Origin: Triatoma infestans
Taxonomy: Eukaryota; Arthropoda; Insecta; Hemiptera; Reduviidae
DNA: 64,000 bases
Direction of reading: 5' to 3'
Assembly (NCBI GenBank): GCA_011037195.1
Contig: JAAEAF010000676.1
Span: 124,001-188,000, forward strand
A program made the translations under genes and the position numbers. Numbering within the stretch: the first letter of the stretch is position 1; the number at the start of each line of letters is the position of its first letter. The notes beneath the pieces are model-generated. The model saw only the letters and a program-made list of their open reading frames with translations, did not search any database and was not told the DNA's origin. Positions 35,065 to 46,245 of this stretch are shown piece by piece.

Positions 35065-35800
35065 AGAAAATAATTCTATTATTATGTTGTAGTAGGATTA
35101 TTTTTTCAAACCAAATTGCACGTGTTGTATTTGAAATTGGATTTTAGGTAGAAAGTGGCAATTTTGCTGGCTGTTTATTTTATCTGTGCAACAGGTGCAA
35201 TTTGGTTTGAAAAAGTAAATCATATTATCAGAAATCATCTCTCAATATCAACCATTAATGCTAACATTTCGAAAACATATAATAATCAGGAACAAATACA
35301 GATGATTGAAAAATCGTTAAGGGAAATATAATAAAAAAATTTTGGGGAAATAATTATTTGAATGTAATACGACAAAAAACACCATTAAGTGTATACACAA
35401 TAACTTTTAAAAAAATCATCAATTACCACTGAGGTGAGCATTATTTGTGGATAATAATCATTTTTCTGTTTATTTTCAAAATTGTATGTTTTATATATAT
35501 CAAAATACTCATACTTAATTGCAGTGTATTAAAAAGTTTATTTTCATATTGCAGACATTTGTAACATAATTATGTTGGTTTAAATCTTTTTGATAATGGC
35601 ACGGAATTGTGCCGAAACGTTAAAGTAAAAAAACATAAATAACGACGAATGTATCTCAAATTAAGGACATAATAATAAAAAAGGATTCTGGCTGAAAATC
35701 TGGTTCTTCTTCATAATCCTACTACGATATAATAATAAAATTAGAATGCAGCCAATAAATAAAAAATCAACTAAAAAGTTTATAAGAAAATAATTCTATT
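35065..35800. mobile_element. 704-bp insertion with 16-bp target duplication
   Basis: AGAAAATAATTCTATT occurs at 35065-35080 and again at 35785-35800, exactly flanking a 704-base insert in the old LINE remnant. The insert has no ORF. It contains a long hairpin (CAAACCAAATTGCACGTGTTG at about 35111-35131 with its complement at 35190-35210), subterminal inverted GTAGTAGGATTAT words (about 35090 and 35713), and a hammerhead-like motif at 35588-35622. A long duplication with no transposase-type TIR suits target-primed retrotransposition, perhaps of a non-autonomous Penelope-like derivative. Confidence 0.7.
35588..35622 (+). ncRNA. Hammerhead-like motif, family C, degenerate core
   Basis: TTTGATAAT precedes a perfect 5-bp stem GGCAC/GTGCC with loop GGAATT, then GAAAC and GTT. 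The stem, GAAA and GTT fit the hammerhead layout, but the CTGANGA core is changed to TTGATAA. The minus-strand motif at 50891-50925 has the same departure, which may mark a subfamily. Confidence 0.35.
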
Positions 35801-36880
35801 GATCTTATCTCGTGCTTTCCGCTAAAGAAGCCGAAAGCTAGAGTTATAAGGAAAAATTAAAGAGACTTATCACTATGTCAATATAGCCATTCTAAAACGT
35901 GATTACAAAACATGATGCAATAAGAAAACAGCAATACAAGATATATCATCTTAATTCCATTTTTACAAAAAATTTAGTAATTGCGGAAGAGTAGACAGTA
36001 TTTAAAAGTAAAGTATCAAGCCCATTTTAAACGCCTTATGATCTGCATAAATGAAACGCTTTCTGGTTTAAGTGAATTCATTTAAGGGGGCTTTTTGGGG
36101 GAAAGGGAAGGTTATGCTTTCCTCTACATTGCTATTTTAATTTATTATACGTCTCTTATCATTTAATTACAATTAAATGTAAGCCCAAAATTCTGAATTG
36201 GAAGAAAATTAGTTGACCGAAACTACGACATTACTTACCAGAGTTTGTTATTTCAGTTTTCTGCGATTGTTTCCGTAATACCATTGGTTTTCATTAAATT
36301 TGGCATGCTAACTGTTCGTACCAGCAGAACCCTATCACTTTTGTTTGCACCTTTTTATCCGAGAAAACCGATTTTACAAAGATTCTGCGGAGGGAGGGTG
36401 GAAGCTCGCTCCCTAGTAAATATTTAGTAAAAATTATAAATTTGAAGAAATTGCAGTCAGAGAATGTCGTGTTTTTTTTTTTACGTAAAAGTAAGACCTT
36501 TTATACTATTTTTTTTTCATTTTCTGTGCCTCTAGAATCAACCGGAAGTGACTCAAAATCATTTGACAGAAGGTAGGTTAGAGTGATAGTTGTGATTCAG
36601 AGAGTTATTTTCTGTGTGAAGTTTCTAATAAGGTGATCGTGGGTGTGGTATAGCCTTTATCATAGACAGTCTGTAATTCAGAATGGTAAGTGTGATAAGG
36701 AAAGCTAGAATTAAGTGTACGCTAAAGCAGAATGCTGCTATGGTAAGTGTGCGTCCAGCCAAACTTTGCATGTTTCAGTTGTATGACCATAGTGAAATAT
36801 TAACTCGTCAAATAACTTCTTTCTAACTGCTTTATAAAGATATTACTAAAAATTACTGGATATTTTTAGCAATTTTCAAT
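35801..36880. other. Non-coding interval with a dispersed repeat copy
   Basis: 36060-36560 holds repeat modules, including ACCGGAAGTGAC at about 36540 and CCTATCACTTTTGTTTG near 36330. The 60-codon ORF at 36245-36427 is a translation of the repeat. Nothing else is recognised. Confidence 0.45.
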
Positions 36881-36881
36881 G

Positions 36882-37392
36882 TGTAATAGGATCCGAAGAG
36901 AGGGATCCATAGCAGTGAGAGAGAGAGAGAGACATAAAATTTGACAGAATCACTCTCTAGCTTAAGCCCGACTAGAGTGGGAGAAACTGTTTAAATACAG
37001 CTACGGGAGAGTCTTCCACAGTCTTGCAGCAGAGTTCATACAGCAGTCTCAAAGCGTCAACAACCATTTTCTTTACCTCTCAATACCATTTTATATATTT
37101 TAGTGTAAAGTCCAGGCAGTTTGTATTATCTTACCATTATGCAGTGTTTAGCTTTACTTCTAGTTTATTTATCTATCTAACCCATAAAATGGTAGTGAGA
37201 GATAAAGAGAAAGGTTGTTGACGCGTTGTGACTGCTGTATGAACTCTGCTGCAAGACTCTGGAAGACTCTCCCATAGCTGTATTTGAAAAGTTTCTCCTA
37301 CTCAAGTCGAGCTTAAGCTAGAGAGTGATCCTGTCAAATTTTATGTCTCTCTATTTCTCTGCTATGGATCCCTCTCTTCGGATCCTATTACA
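36882..37392. mobile_element. 511-bp foldback element with about 185-bp inverted arms
   Basis: The arms 36882-37066 and 37206-37392 are inverted copies beginning TGTAATAGGATCCGAAGAGA, and the outer flanks show a 4-bp AATG duplication (36878-36881, 37393-37396). The short centre has no ORF beyond a translation of the repeat. The left arm carries CTAGAGTGGGAGAAACTG and a TTTAAATAC TATA-like box, and the centre AAAGTCCAGGCAGTTTGT, so it is a relative of the promoter-like repeats at 25595 and 51280. Confidence 0.75.
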
Positions 37393-38496
37393 AATGCAAC
37401 AGGCCTGCGTTTAATTTTCTGAGGCCCCTTCTCTTTGAACATATTAATTGCAAACAGTAATAAACATTAAAAATGCAATTTTTAAAATCAAAATCAATAA
37501 ACGATGATAAATTAAGTAGTTGCATGAGTGACGGTATCGCCAGTGAAAACAGAACAGTATGTAAATTGTCCAAAAAGAGGCCGGTTAGTCGGATCTCTAA
37601 TTAACCTTCGTATATGTAAATTTAAAGCATACTACAACTGAACGATACAATAGGGAGTGGCCATCCCGCTTAGGTTGCCTCTTTCAAATTAGATGCGGCA
37701 CTTAAACCAGACTATAAAAAAAATTATATGAAAATTTGTAGGTTAAACTAGCACAGCTGATAATATAACTATTTCCTTAAGGGAAAAAAAAGAGGTTAAC
37801 GTCTAGTTCTTTTATGAAAGTAGCCAGCCAGCAGGTCGAGTTACAAAAAGGGAACTGGAGGAAGTTAAGATTACTTGGCGACCTCATCTCCTTTTCAGTT
37901 CGGCCTCTTTATTCTGGCATTATCGTTCAAAATTCCTAATATTACATAGACGGTAGGTAGCACAATTACAAAATTAACACAGTTTCTTTAAGCTTAGAAT
38001 TTATTTTTGAGAACTCTAACAGAAATATTTAGAAGGGTGGGGGGGACACGCTGGTAGGCACCTTTGGCTCAGGTACTCACTTCAGTGGAGTCCAGAAGAA
38101 ACACCAATAACATTGAAGGAATTCAAACAAAATTTGAAATATAGCATAACAAATTCCGTAGAAATCACTAAACTCCCTTTTTTCGAATATTATTCAAGTA
38201 AAAATGATAGATCTAATCTGTGCACTTCTAATATTTTAAGTTTAAAAAAAAAATTCCCAAAAAAGTAAAAAATTGAATAATTCTTCAATAAAGTCGCATT
38301 TCCGTTTTTCCAATATTCTTCAATTTGGAATTATAGCTATGATTCTATTGTGCACTTATCTTATATAGGTGATAGAACCATACATTCTACTTAAATAGTA
38401 CTTTAGAGGAAAGCATAACGTTACTGTCTCAGATTCCCCAGAATTATTAAAATCAAATTTTTTGTTTAGAACAATCTTACAAATGAAAATGATATA
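37393..38496. other. Non-coding interval with a dispersed repeat copy
   Basis: No gene. 37990-38490 holds repeat modules (GCATTTCCGTTTTTCCAATATTC variant; TACTTTAGAGGAAAGCATAAC). A run of eight G lies at about 38039-38045 and following. Confidence 0.45.
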
Positions 38497-39431
38497 TGAG
38501 GCATGTCCAGTAAGTAAGTGTACTGAATTTTTATAGGTTACAAAAATTTTTATTTGAACAAAAAAATTACCTGGTTACATTAGTACATATGTAAGCTATT
38601 TTTCGACATAGTCACCATTCTTCTCAATGCAGGTGGTGAACCGGGGTATTAATTTTTTGATGCCTTTCTCGAAGTAGTTTTCCGCCAACCCCTTCGTCCA
38701 CTTCTCCACCTCTCCCTTCACCTCTTCGTCGGTTGAAAACCTTTTTCCACCCCTGTGCAGCTTCAGGGACGTAAAGAGATCTTCAGGGAGTAATCTGAAG
38801 GTGCTAGGTCAGGGGAATGCGCGGGATGGTTCAGGACATCCCATTTAAACGAGGCAAGCAGTGTGTGGTCTGGCATTGTCGTGCAGCAGACAGACTCCCT
38901 TTGTCAGCATGCCTCTCCTTTTGTTCTGAATCGCCCTCCGCAATTTTTTTAGGGTCTCACAGTATCTTGCAGAGTTGATCGTCTCCCCTTGAGGCATATA
39001 TTCAATTAAAATATGCCTTGACAGTCCCAAAACACGGATGCCATGATTTTCTTGGCTGAAATAGTGGTTTTGAACTTTTTGGCGGAGGTGAAGAGGTGTG
39101 ACGCCACTGTAGAGACTGTCTTTTGGTTTCAGTTGTGTAGTGTGCAACCCAAGTTTCATCTCCAGTAATGATGGAGCGGAGAAATTCATCTCCATGGAGT
39201 TTGTAGCGTCTCAAAAACTCTTGCCCGACCTTGAATATTTCACACTTGGCGGGAGATTGGATTGACATTTTTCACGAAACGTCGCGTCGACAGTTCTCAA
39301 CGTACTGACCTCAAACCGGTCTCGTTGCGGAGGGGAGGAATCAGGCTACACGACAGTGTAGCCAACATGTCGAAAACAAAACCTCTCCGGCCGTGAGAAC
39401 CTCAGTACTCTTACTTTCTGGACATGCCTCG
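38497..39431 (-). mobile_element. Mariner transposon, internally deleted
   Basis: Terminal inverted repeats of at least 27 bases share GAGGCATGTCCAG, then AAGTAAG and GTACTG, with two mismatches, and are flanked by TA on both sides (38495-38496 and 39432-39433). At 935 bases it is shorter than the usual 1.3 kb: the DNA-binding N-terminal part of the transposase is missing, while the catalytic part remains (next entry). Confidence 0.9.
38845..39268 (-). pseudogene. Mariner transposase, C-terminal catalytic remnant
   Basis: Two overlapping frames together give the mariner catalytic core: EFLRRYKLHGDEFLRSIITG, DETWVAHYTTETKRQS (first Asp in GDETW), then after a frameshift LIEYMPQGETINSARYCETL and CLLHDNARPHTA (second Asp in HDNARPH). 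The YSLKDxD-like third acid region near 38800 is degraded. The DNA-binding half is deleted. Confidence 0.85.
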
Positions 39432-39433
39432 TA

Positions 39434-39765
39434 TTTATATGTGTGCGTTAGTATTACAATGTTTGAAAGAAATCGCTATAATCAGTTTCGAGAAAATTCA
39501 AAAACCTATTCTGAAAAAAACGCAATTCCTGTTAACCGATTTTCTTCAAATTTGAAATTCCCTCAATGCTTTTAATGTTTATTCATATTATATAGATGAT
39601 AAAACATTACTTTGTTCTGAAGTGGTACTTTAGAGGAAAGCATATCGCTACTGAACCCCCTCTCAAAGCACTAAAAGAAATCAATTTTTTCGAGTAAATG
39701 TCTCAAATAAACATTAAGCCTATTTATGTGTGTAGATAGTATCCGAAGTTTAAAGAAAAAAATGG
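39434..39765. repeat. Dispersed repeat fragment
   Basis: Contains AACCGATTTTCTTCAAATTTG (family word, here at about 39534-39554), TACTTTAGAGGAAAGCATAT and TGTCTCAAATAAACATTAAG. No coding content. Confidence 0.55.
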
Positions 39766-39769
39766 AATT

Positions 39770-40565
39770 AATAAATCCTAGCTTGTGGAACCAAATTTTC
39801 TTGTTGCCCCGTTTAAAATACAGATTATTTGCATAATGTACTTTGGAAATTCCCTATCACGCTCTATTAAAAAATACCTTAAAAATGTCACCACAACATC
39901 TCTCTCAACATATTCTTAATGTCATTTAAACATAAATTAATATCATTTAAAAATAAGCATGATAAATAAAAAACAAATTCATTTGATTTTCTCTATTATT
40001 AATTTTAATAACATCTCTAATTATGTGTTTGCTGCCAACCTGATTAGATATCAATTTACCTACATATTTGCTTGTATTAACCTTGCTTGGATTTCATATT
40101 TATTATTTTTACAAGCATTAGACTCTCCATAAACTTTGCATTACCTTTCTTCAAACTTATTCTTTTAGTATAGTATCTATTCTTATTAGCACAGTATACT
40201 CCTGAAATATCTAATACCCCCCTTAATAAAAATGACTTGATAAAACACTGAGCATACTTAACAACACTATTAAAATTTAGTTATAAAGTATTTTTCAAAA
40301 CATGCTATTTATTATACACTATTTTCTAATGTATAATCATAATTTATAATAATTCCATTTTATCATTAAACACACACACATAGTAACATAAATCTTATAA
40401 CCTCCCCACGTATATACAACCAACAAACCCACAAGTGTGAGTGTAAAACGAACATTGCGTTGAAGTGAACAGTCTACACGAAATTGGTGAATTTGCTCTG
40501 ACGATGGATGAAAATCCGAAACTGGTTAGGAATAAAAAGGAACGTGCATGCAACAACGAATAAAA
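39770..40565 (+). repeat. Second Penelope-like 3' region (5'-truncated copy)
   Basis: Aligns with 28975-29795 over nearly its whole length, including TTGCTGCCAACCTGATTAG, CTTGTATTAACCTTGCTTGG, AACACTGAGCATACTTAACA and the final hammerhead-like motif. It starts abruptly inside the 3' untranslated region, as expected of a 5'-truncated retrotransposed copy. It fixes the extent of the element's 3' end. Confidence 0.8.
40498..40527 (+). ncRNA. Hammerhead-like motif, family B, best-preserved copy
   Basis: CTGACGA, T, perfect stem GGAT/ATCC with loop GAAA, GAAA, C, TG, then GTT. All core positions and the NUH triplet agree with a hammerhead; the extra T before stem II is shared by every copy. Stem I is not convincing here. 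It closes the 3' region copy at 39770-40565. Confidence 0.5.
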
Positions 40566-40754
40566 TACCAGATGTTAAAGAAAATCGTTGGACTTTTTTG
40601 AGAAAATCGCAAAAAACTGGAAAAAAAAAAACCATTGACTAAATTAGCACTTCCGGTCGAAGGATTTTGCCCGAAAACTTCGCATCAGATCCGGTAATTG
40701 TATCTAAACGGAATAACAAGTTCCTGCTATTCCTGTTTTTTGAGATATTTTGTT

Positions 40755-40803
40755 GCCCCTCTCTCTCTCTCTCTCTCTCACACACACGCACACACACACA
40801 TAT
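40755..40803. repeat. (CT)n/(CA)n compound microsatellite
   Basis: A run of CT dinucleotides (about 40758-40780) passes into CACACACACGCACACACACACA. The ORFs over it are translations of the repeat. Confidence 0.85.
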
Positions 40804-41229
40804 ATCTCTCGCTTGCTCCCCTTCTGTGGTGGAAGGGAAAGTAAAAATGGGACATTCTTTGCTACATTGTATTTTCAAGGAGGGACCATTTCGAAGAACT
40901 TAGATATTGCAACTGAGCCTGTGAAACAGCAATGGAATAATTAAAAGCATAAACATTCTTGCTGATAGAAGCTGTAAAGTTACGGGATAAAGAGATTTAC
41001 TTAAATAGGAAGAAGAATGGGTAGTCGCGTATTGTGTTACACCTGTGTGTTGCACATAAACGCATTTAGTTGAGTAACTGCAGTAGGTGGAATGCATACA
41101 CTGTTCACTGAGGGAGCAGTTATTACGATCACCAGTTCAAGGTTGCATCATTTCATTCTAGTTGTTATTATAAAAGCGGGTCATTACCTCACCTACATTC
41201 ACACCCGACATTGATCTTCCCTAACAATA

Positions 41230-43560
41230 CACCTCTCACACTTTCTATTTTCTCTTACTATGGTAAGATGAAATTTTGCAATCGTCACAGATTTTCATAA
41301 ATAAATTTCCATCAGAATATATTTTTTTGAGAAATAGAAATTTTTTTTTACAACCAACGATTTGCTTTTTATGTATATATGTGCATTACTTTCTCTTACT
41401 CCTTCCTTGTAAGATGAAGTACTACGATCGTGTCGAATTTTTATATTTTCAAACATGCATGTTTTGAAGTCCCCGGAGTGGAGAAATAGATGTATTTTAA
41501 CGAATTATCTGTATTATGTGCGTGTGTCGCGCGGCTATCTGAAGAAAATATCTGGAAATCACAAAATGGCAAAATCCTGAAACTTGATATTTCGTTGAAA
41601 TATTACCACCGTATCAGACACGAAGGTTTCAGGCAAAATACACCTACCAGAAGTGCCAGTTTACTGAATGGTTCAACAAATTTTCCCCATTTTTATTTTC
41701 TCTTACTCCTAGTAAGAGGAAGTATTGTAATCGTGTCAAATTTTCGATATCAAGTTTTCACCGAAAATATCCGTTATGAGGTCCCCTGAGTCCAAAAAAG
41801 TGGTTTTTAGCAGGGTCTGTGTGTATGTATACGAAGAACCGTAGAATGTTCAAACTTGATATTCCATTTAGGTATCACCATGGGATCTACGTTATACGTC
41901 AAAATTCCTCAACCGGAAGTACCACTTTACTAGTTATTTTTTTTACTTTTTTGCGATTTTCTCAAAAGTGGCTTGAACTAATTTCTTGAAACTTGCTCCA
42001 TCAACTACACATACAATGAGCTACAACTTTTATTTGAAACATTTTTCTGGAAAAATTCATTTAAGGGCATTTTGGGGGACGGGTAGGGTTAGGTTTTTTA
42101 TCTAAAGTACTATTTCAGTTTATTAGGCAATTCTATCAGCTAAATAATGTTAATTAGAATTAAATATGTTGTTGAAATTCCGAGTTTGAAAAAAATCGGA
42201 TGACCGGAAGTGCGTTTACTTTTACCACTTTACTAAATAATTTTTTCACTTTTTTGCGATTTTCTCAAAAATTGCTCAAACAATTTTCTTGAAACTTCCC
42301 ATATAAACTACACATATAAAGATCTACAACTTTTATTTGAAACATTTCTCATTTAATGGCACTTTTAGCGGACGGGTAGGGTTATGTTTTTCTCTAAAGT
42401 GCTATCATCATAGGGTGATAAAGTATAATTGGATGATAGATTATACAATTCTATCATCCAAACAAACTTAATTAGAAATAAATAGATGGCGAAAATTCCA
42501 AGTTTCAAGAAAAGTAGTAAACCGGAAGTGCGCACTGAATAGTTATTTAGTTTATTTAGCTTAATGAATAGTTTTTTTCAGTTTTCGACGGATTTCATTA
42601 AATGTAGTACACAAACTATAAAATTTGTCAATTATACTTTTGAGAACATGAGTAAGAGAAAGTTGTGTAAGTGTTTCACGATTTTCTTTAAACTTCGTAA
42701 AGCTACCAAACACGCATAACTTTTTTTGGAAACATTTCCTCGGAAGAACTGATTATTTTTTGATGAGTTTTGGGGGCAAATTAGCGTTGAGCTTTTCTTC
42801 TAAAGTACAATTTCAGTTCCTCGTACAATGCAACCTTACTAGGCTTGAAAACGATAATTTCTTTTAAACTTGGTAAGCTAACTTTACACATATAAACCTA
42901 TCACTTTTATTTGTTAACATTTTTCTCTAAAAATGCATTTTAGCGTGTTTTATAGAATCTGTGTCTCCAAAATAATACTTCAGTACAATATATGGTTCTA
43001 CTACTCAAGTACTTTAGAAGCATTGGTAGAATTCCAATTTCTTTTTTAGAAAATCGGTTTACCGGAAGTGCGACTAAACAGTAAGAGAAAATCACGTGGC
43101 GTGATTCACAGCAGATTTTGTTTTTCCTTTTCCATAATGCTGTTAGAGGAAATATTCAAATCGTATCAGGTTTTCGTAATTGAGTTTGCGCAATACACGT
43201 TTTGGGGTCCCCTGAGTACGAAATAAAAGTTGCTTTTTTTATTTTTTGCGATTGATTTGTGTATGTGTGTGTGTGTGCATGCTGAATATCCCAAAGACGA
43301 AAAATTTGCAGAAAAAATCAAAACTTGATACTTTTTTTTTTAAATTTACCGCATTTTTCCAGCCCGGAAGTGCGTAATTACTGAATATTTTTCTTTCCTT
43401 TTTTTCATTGTTTCGTGATTTTCTCGAATCCGGCTCCAACTATTTTCTTTTAAACTTTGTTTACTATTTACACACATAAATACCTATCAATTTTATTTGC
43501 AACCTTCCAGGAAAAAATTATTTGGGGGGAGGGGTAGGAGATACCTAGGAGAATAGCCAG
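41230..43560 (+). repeat. Array of the dispersed 'CCGGAAGTG' repeat
   Basis: The longest run of this family. A unit of roughly 600-700 bases recurs in one orientation: TAAGAGGAAGTATTG, 'gttttcaccgaaaatat', GGTCCCCTGAG, CTTGATATTCC, ACCGGAAGTGCG (41913 variant, 42197, 42521, 43052, 43365 variant), 'tttttgcgattttctc', CAACTTTTATTTGAAACATT, then GGGTAGGGTTA. GTAAGAGAAAGTTGTGTAAG at 42651 and TAAGAGAAAATCACGTGGCG at 43082 are copies of the terminal repeat. No conserved reading frame runs through the units, so it is probably a non-autonomous DNA element family inserted or duplicated in tandem. Confidence 0.6.
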
Positions 43561-46070
43561 GTTTAGCAACATCAGCATTTCAAGTATTACCTACGCTGGT
43601 TTCTGTACGGTGTTTACTTTTAAGCCTACCTTCTGTGTTTCCAAAACTATCTCTACCTAATATTTATAAAAGAGGCAATTATAAATCAACTACAAATTCC
43701 ATATTCGAAAGATTTCCTAAATATAATAACAATAATTAGCAAGCGAAAGTGTTGTACGTGTCCCACATACCACAATTATTTACAAAGTACTACACTTGTA
43801 TCAAAGAATCAATTGATTTCACCATTTTGCTAATGTAACCCATTTTTAATGAACCTCCATTGTCTTCTTCTATAGATTTCTAAGGCAGTTGACAATATGA
43901 GAGTACTTCATTATGGCAGTTGCGTATTTTGCATACTACGTACGTACGGAGATAATACGAAATCTATAATAATATGGAAAAAATGTATATATAATATTTT
44001 TCCTTGAATTTTCTGTTACTATTTTCTTTGATCTTAATTGATAAAATAGGCTTTGTAAATTTTTGTCTCGTTATACTCATTAATGTTTTCTTTTTAATTA
44101 ATTTTATGAATTTTTATTACATCTTACGTATTACATACAACATATTTATATTTATATAGTGTATGTATAAATAATATTATATATATACTATCTCTTTTCT
44201 TTGAAATATTTTTCAGGGACAATTGATTTAATAAGGGATGCTGGTGGAAGTCGGAAATATTGCAAATTTTTTCTAAACACTCGTTTAGAAGCAGATTAAT
44301 GGAGTCGGCCAGGAAATTTTCCAACTTCACAATTCATTAAACTAACCATAAGGGTGTGTTCCGCTTGGCTAATTCATTCACTCTCTCTTTTCTTTCGTTT
44401 TTTTTTTTTTATTTTTTATTTTAATGATATATAAAGGGCATAAGGAACTAGTTATTAACAGACTATAATTAGGTAGATAGTGGCCAATTAAGTAAACTGG
44501 TAGGGAGATATAATGGTCAGTTCTTTAATTAAGGAAGGATTAGCTCGTTACTGATGCAAGGGAAAATTTATTGTTGGCCGTTATCACTATTCAACAATCA
44601 ATTATTAAACGTTAGAAATTTCACAAATCATCACAAAAATTAATGCTAAAATTCGCTATTATGCGAGTTAAAACTCTAAATTCCCTTATTGTCTTGCCCA
44701 ATTATTCTGTCAGAAGGATCAGTTAGTAACATATTTTAAGGATAGTTAGAAAATTCTGAGCTTCTATGGAAAATCACTAGGAGCCGATTTCCAGAAAATC
44801 CAGTCAATAAAGTCGATTTTGACAAAAAACCTTATTGGCGGGCTCCTGGTAGCACCTAAATTAAAAATATAAAGTGTGAACTTTATGCGATTTTCCCTCG
44901 CTTTTCTAATAGAACAATTTATTTATATAATTACTAAAATATTTGATTTTTTATTAATCAAAACAATACTTACAAATCACGCTCTTACACTTTTAATGTA
45001 AACTAGCACTTTAATCGGATATTTTTTTTAAATTCTAACAAAAGTAGAATTTAAAAGCAAACTCCAAATTTAAGGAATAAATCGCCAAAATAAACATTTA
45101 TTCTTATGAATAGCAATTATATTCACTTTTTGGTGAGCATTTATAAATAATTAGATAAATATGTTTTGTGTGTTCAAGTTGATAAATTCTTAAAATGAAA
45201 TCGTCATATGCAAATTTATATTAAAATTAATATTGAAATTTTATCTTACGTGACGTTTAAAAATACGAATGGCCAGTAGAGACACAACAGCCAAGGTAAC
45301 AGACCACACGGACCTACAGTACTGTCTCCTACTAACTGAATGAAGCTGAATCACAAATCAACTTCGTATCGACCACCTCTACGTGCGCATGCCCCCGCTA
45401 CAGCTGTTCACGGTTTATAAGTGATGGTAAACTGTAATAATTTTCGAACTAACATGGTGTTTTCGTCTATTAAATGAACAAAGTAAATAACCAATGGTTC
45501 AGTCTTTATGTTTATAAAACCACCGGATGTAAAAATATGAATGCAAGCAAAAATAGTCGCAACATTAAAAAATAAAGACTATTCTTAAATAAGTCTCTTA
45601 AGCGATACAGAATGTGCTTCCTTTTATATAGAGGGAGGTATTCCTTTTAGATTTGGGGGAGGTAATCTTTTATTATATACATCAAATTTTTATTTGACAC
45701 ATTTTTCCGGAGATATCCAATTTAGGGTGTTTTTCTTGAATCTGTGTCAATTACATTTTAAATGTTATTTTTGCGTTTGTGTAATGTTTTGGCGATCTTT
45801 ACTCGATTACAGTGTCAACACATTCTGTTTCTACCTGTCAAGGCCAGTTAGGTAACATGCACCCCCCCATCACTATAATTATGTTATAAAAACTGAGTAA
45901 AAATTTGCAAATTTAATGAAAATTGAAAGTCGCGAGAGTAATTCCACAATAGATCTTTTGTTAAATAAAGTTTTAAATAAGAATAATTAGATATATATAT
46001 ATATCCAATATTCAAACAAAGTCGCCTTGAAATTCCCAGACAACTTTCTCTTACAATACTTTTTCTTTTT
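43561..46070. other. Non-coding AT-rich interval
   Basis: No gene is supported. A (TATA)n-type tract lies at about 44165-44200 and a T-run at 44398-44412. 45640-45760 contains weak dispersed-repeat modules. 45280-45420 is less AT-rich than its surroundings but has no ORF or recognisable motif. Confidence 0.45.
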
Positions 46071-46074
46071 AGGC

Positions 46075-46245
46075 GCGTCAACAACATTTATGGTCATTGA
46101 CGCCTGGAGCCTTCTCAGTGCACTATAGTCACTGGTCAATGGCCTATAGAGGCTCCTAGGAAGAGAAAATCTAAGTGCACACTGCTGGTCTCGAACCTGA
46201 GACCTCCGCGTGGGAGTCTAGCACGCTTTAGTCGTGCTTGCCATA
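46075..46245 (-). repeat. tRNA-derived SINE, copy 2
   Basis: Minus-strand copy of the family at 1023-1258: an A-box-like start GGCAAGCACGACTAAAGCG, a B-box-like GGTTCGAGACC, the body word TTCCTAGGAGCCTCTATAG, and the tail word AATGACCATAAATGTTG before an A-rich end. The body is conserved better than the tRNA-like head. Confidence 0.8.
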
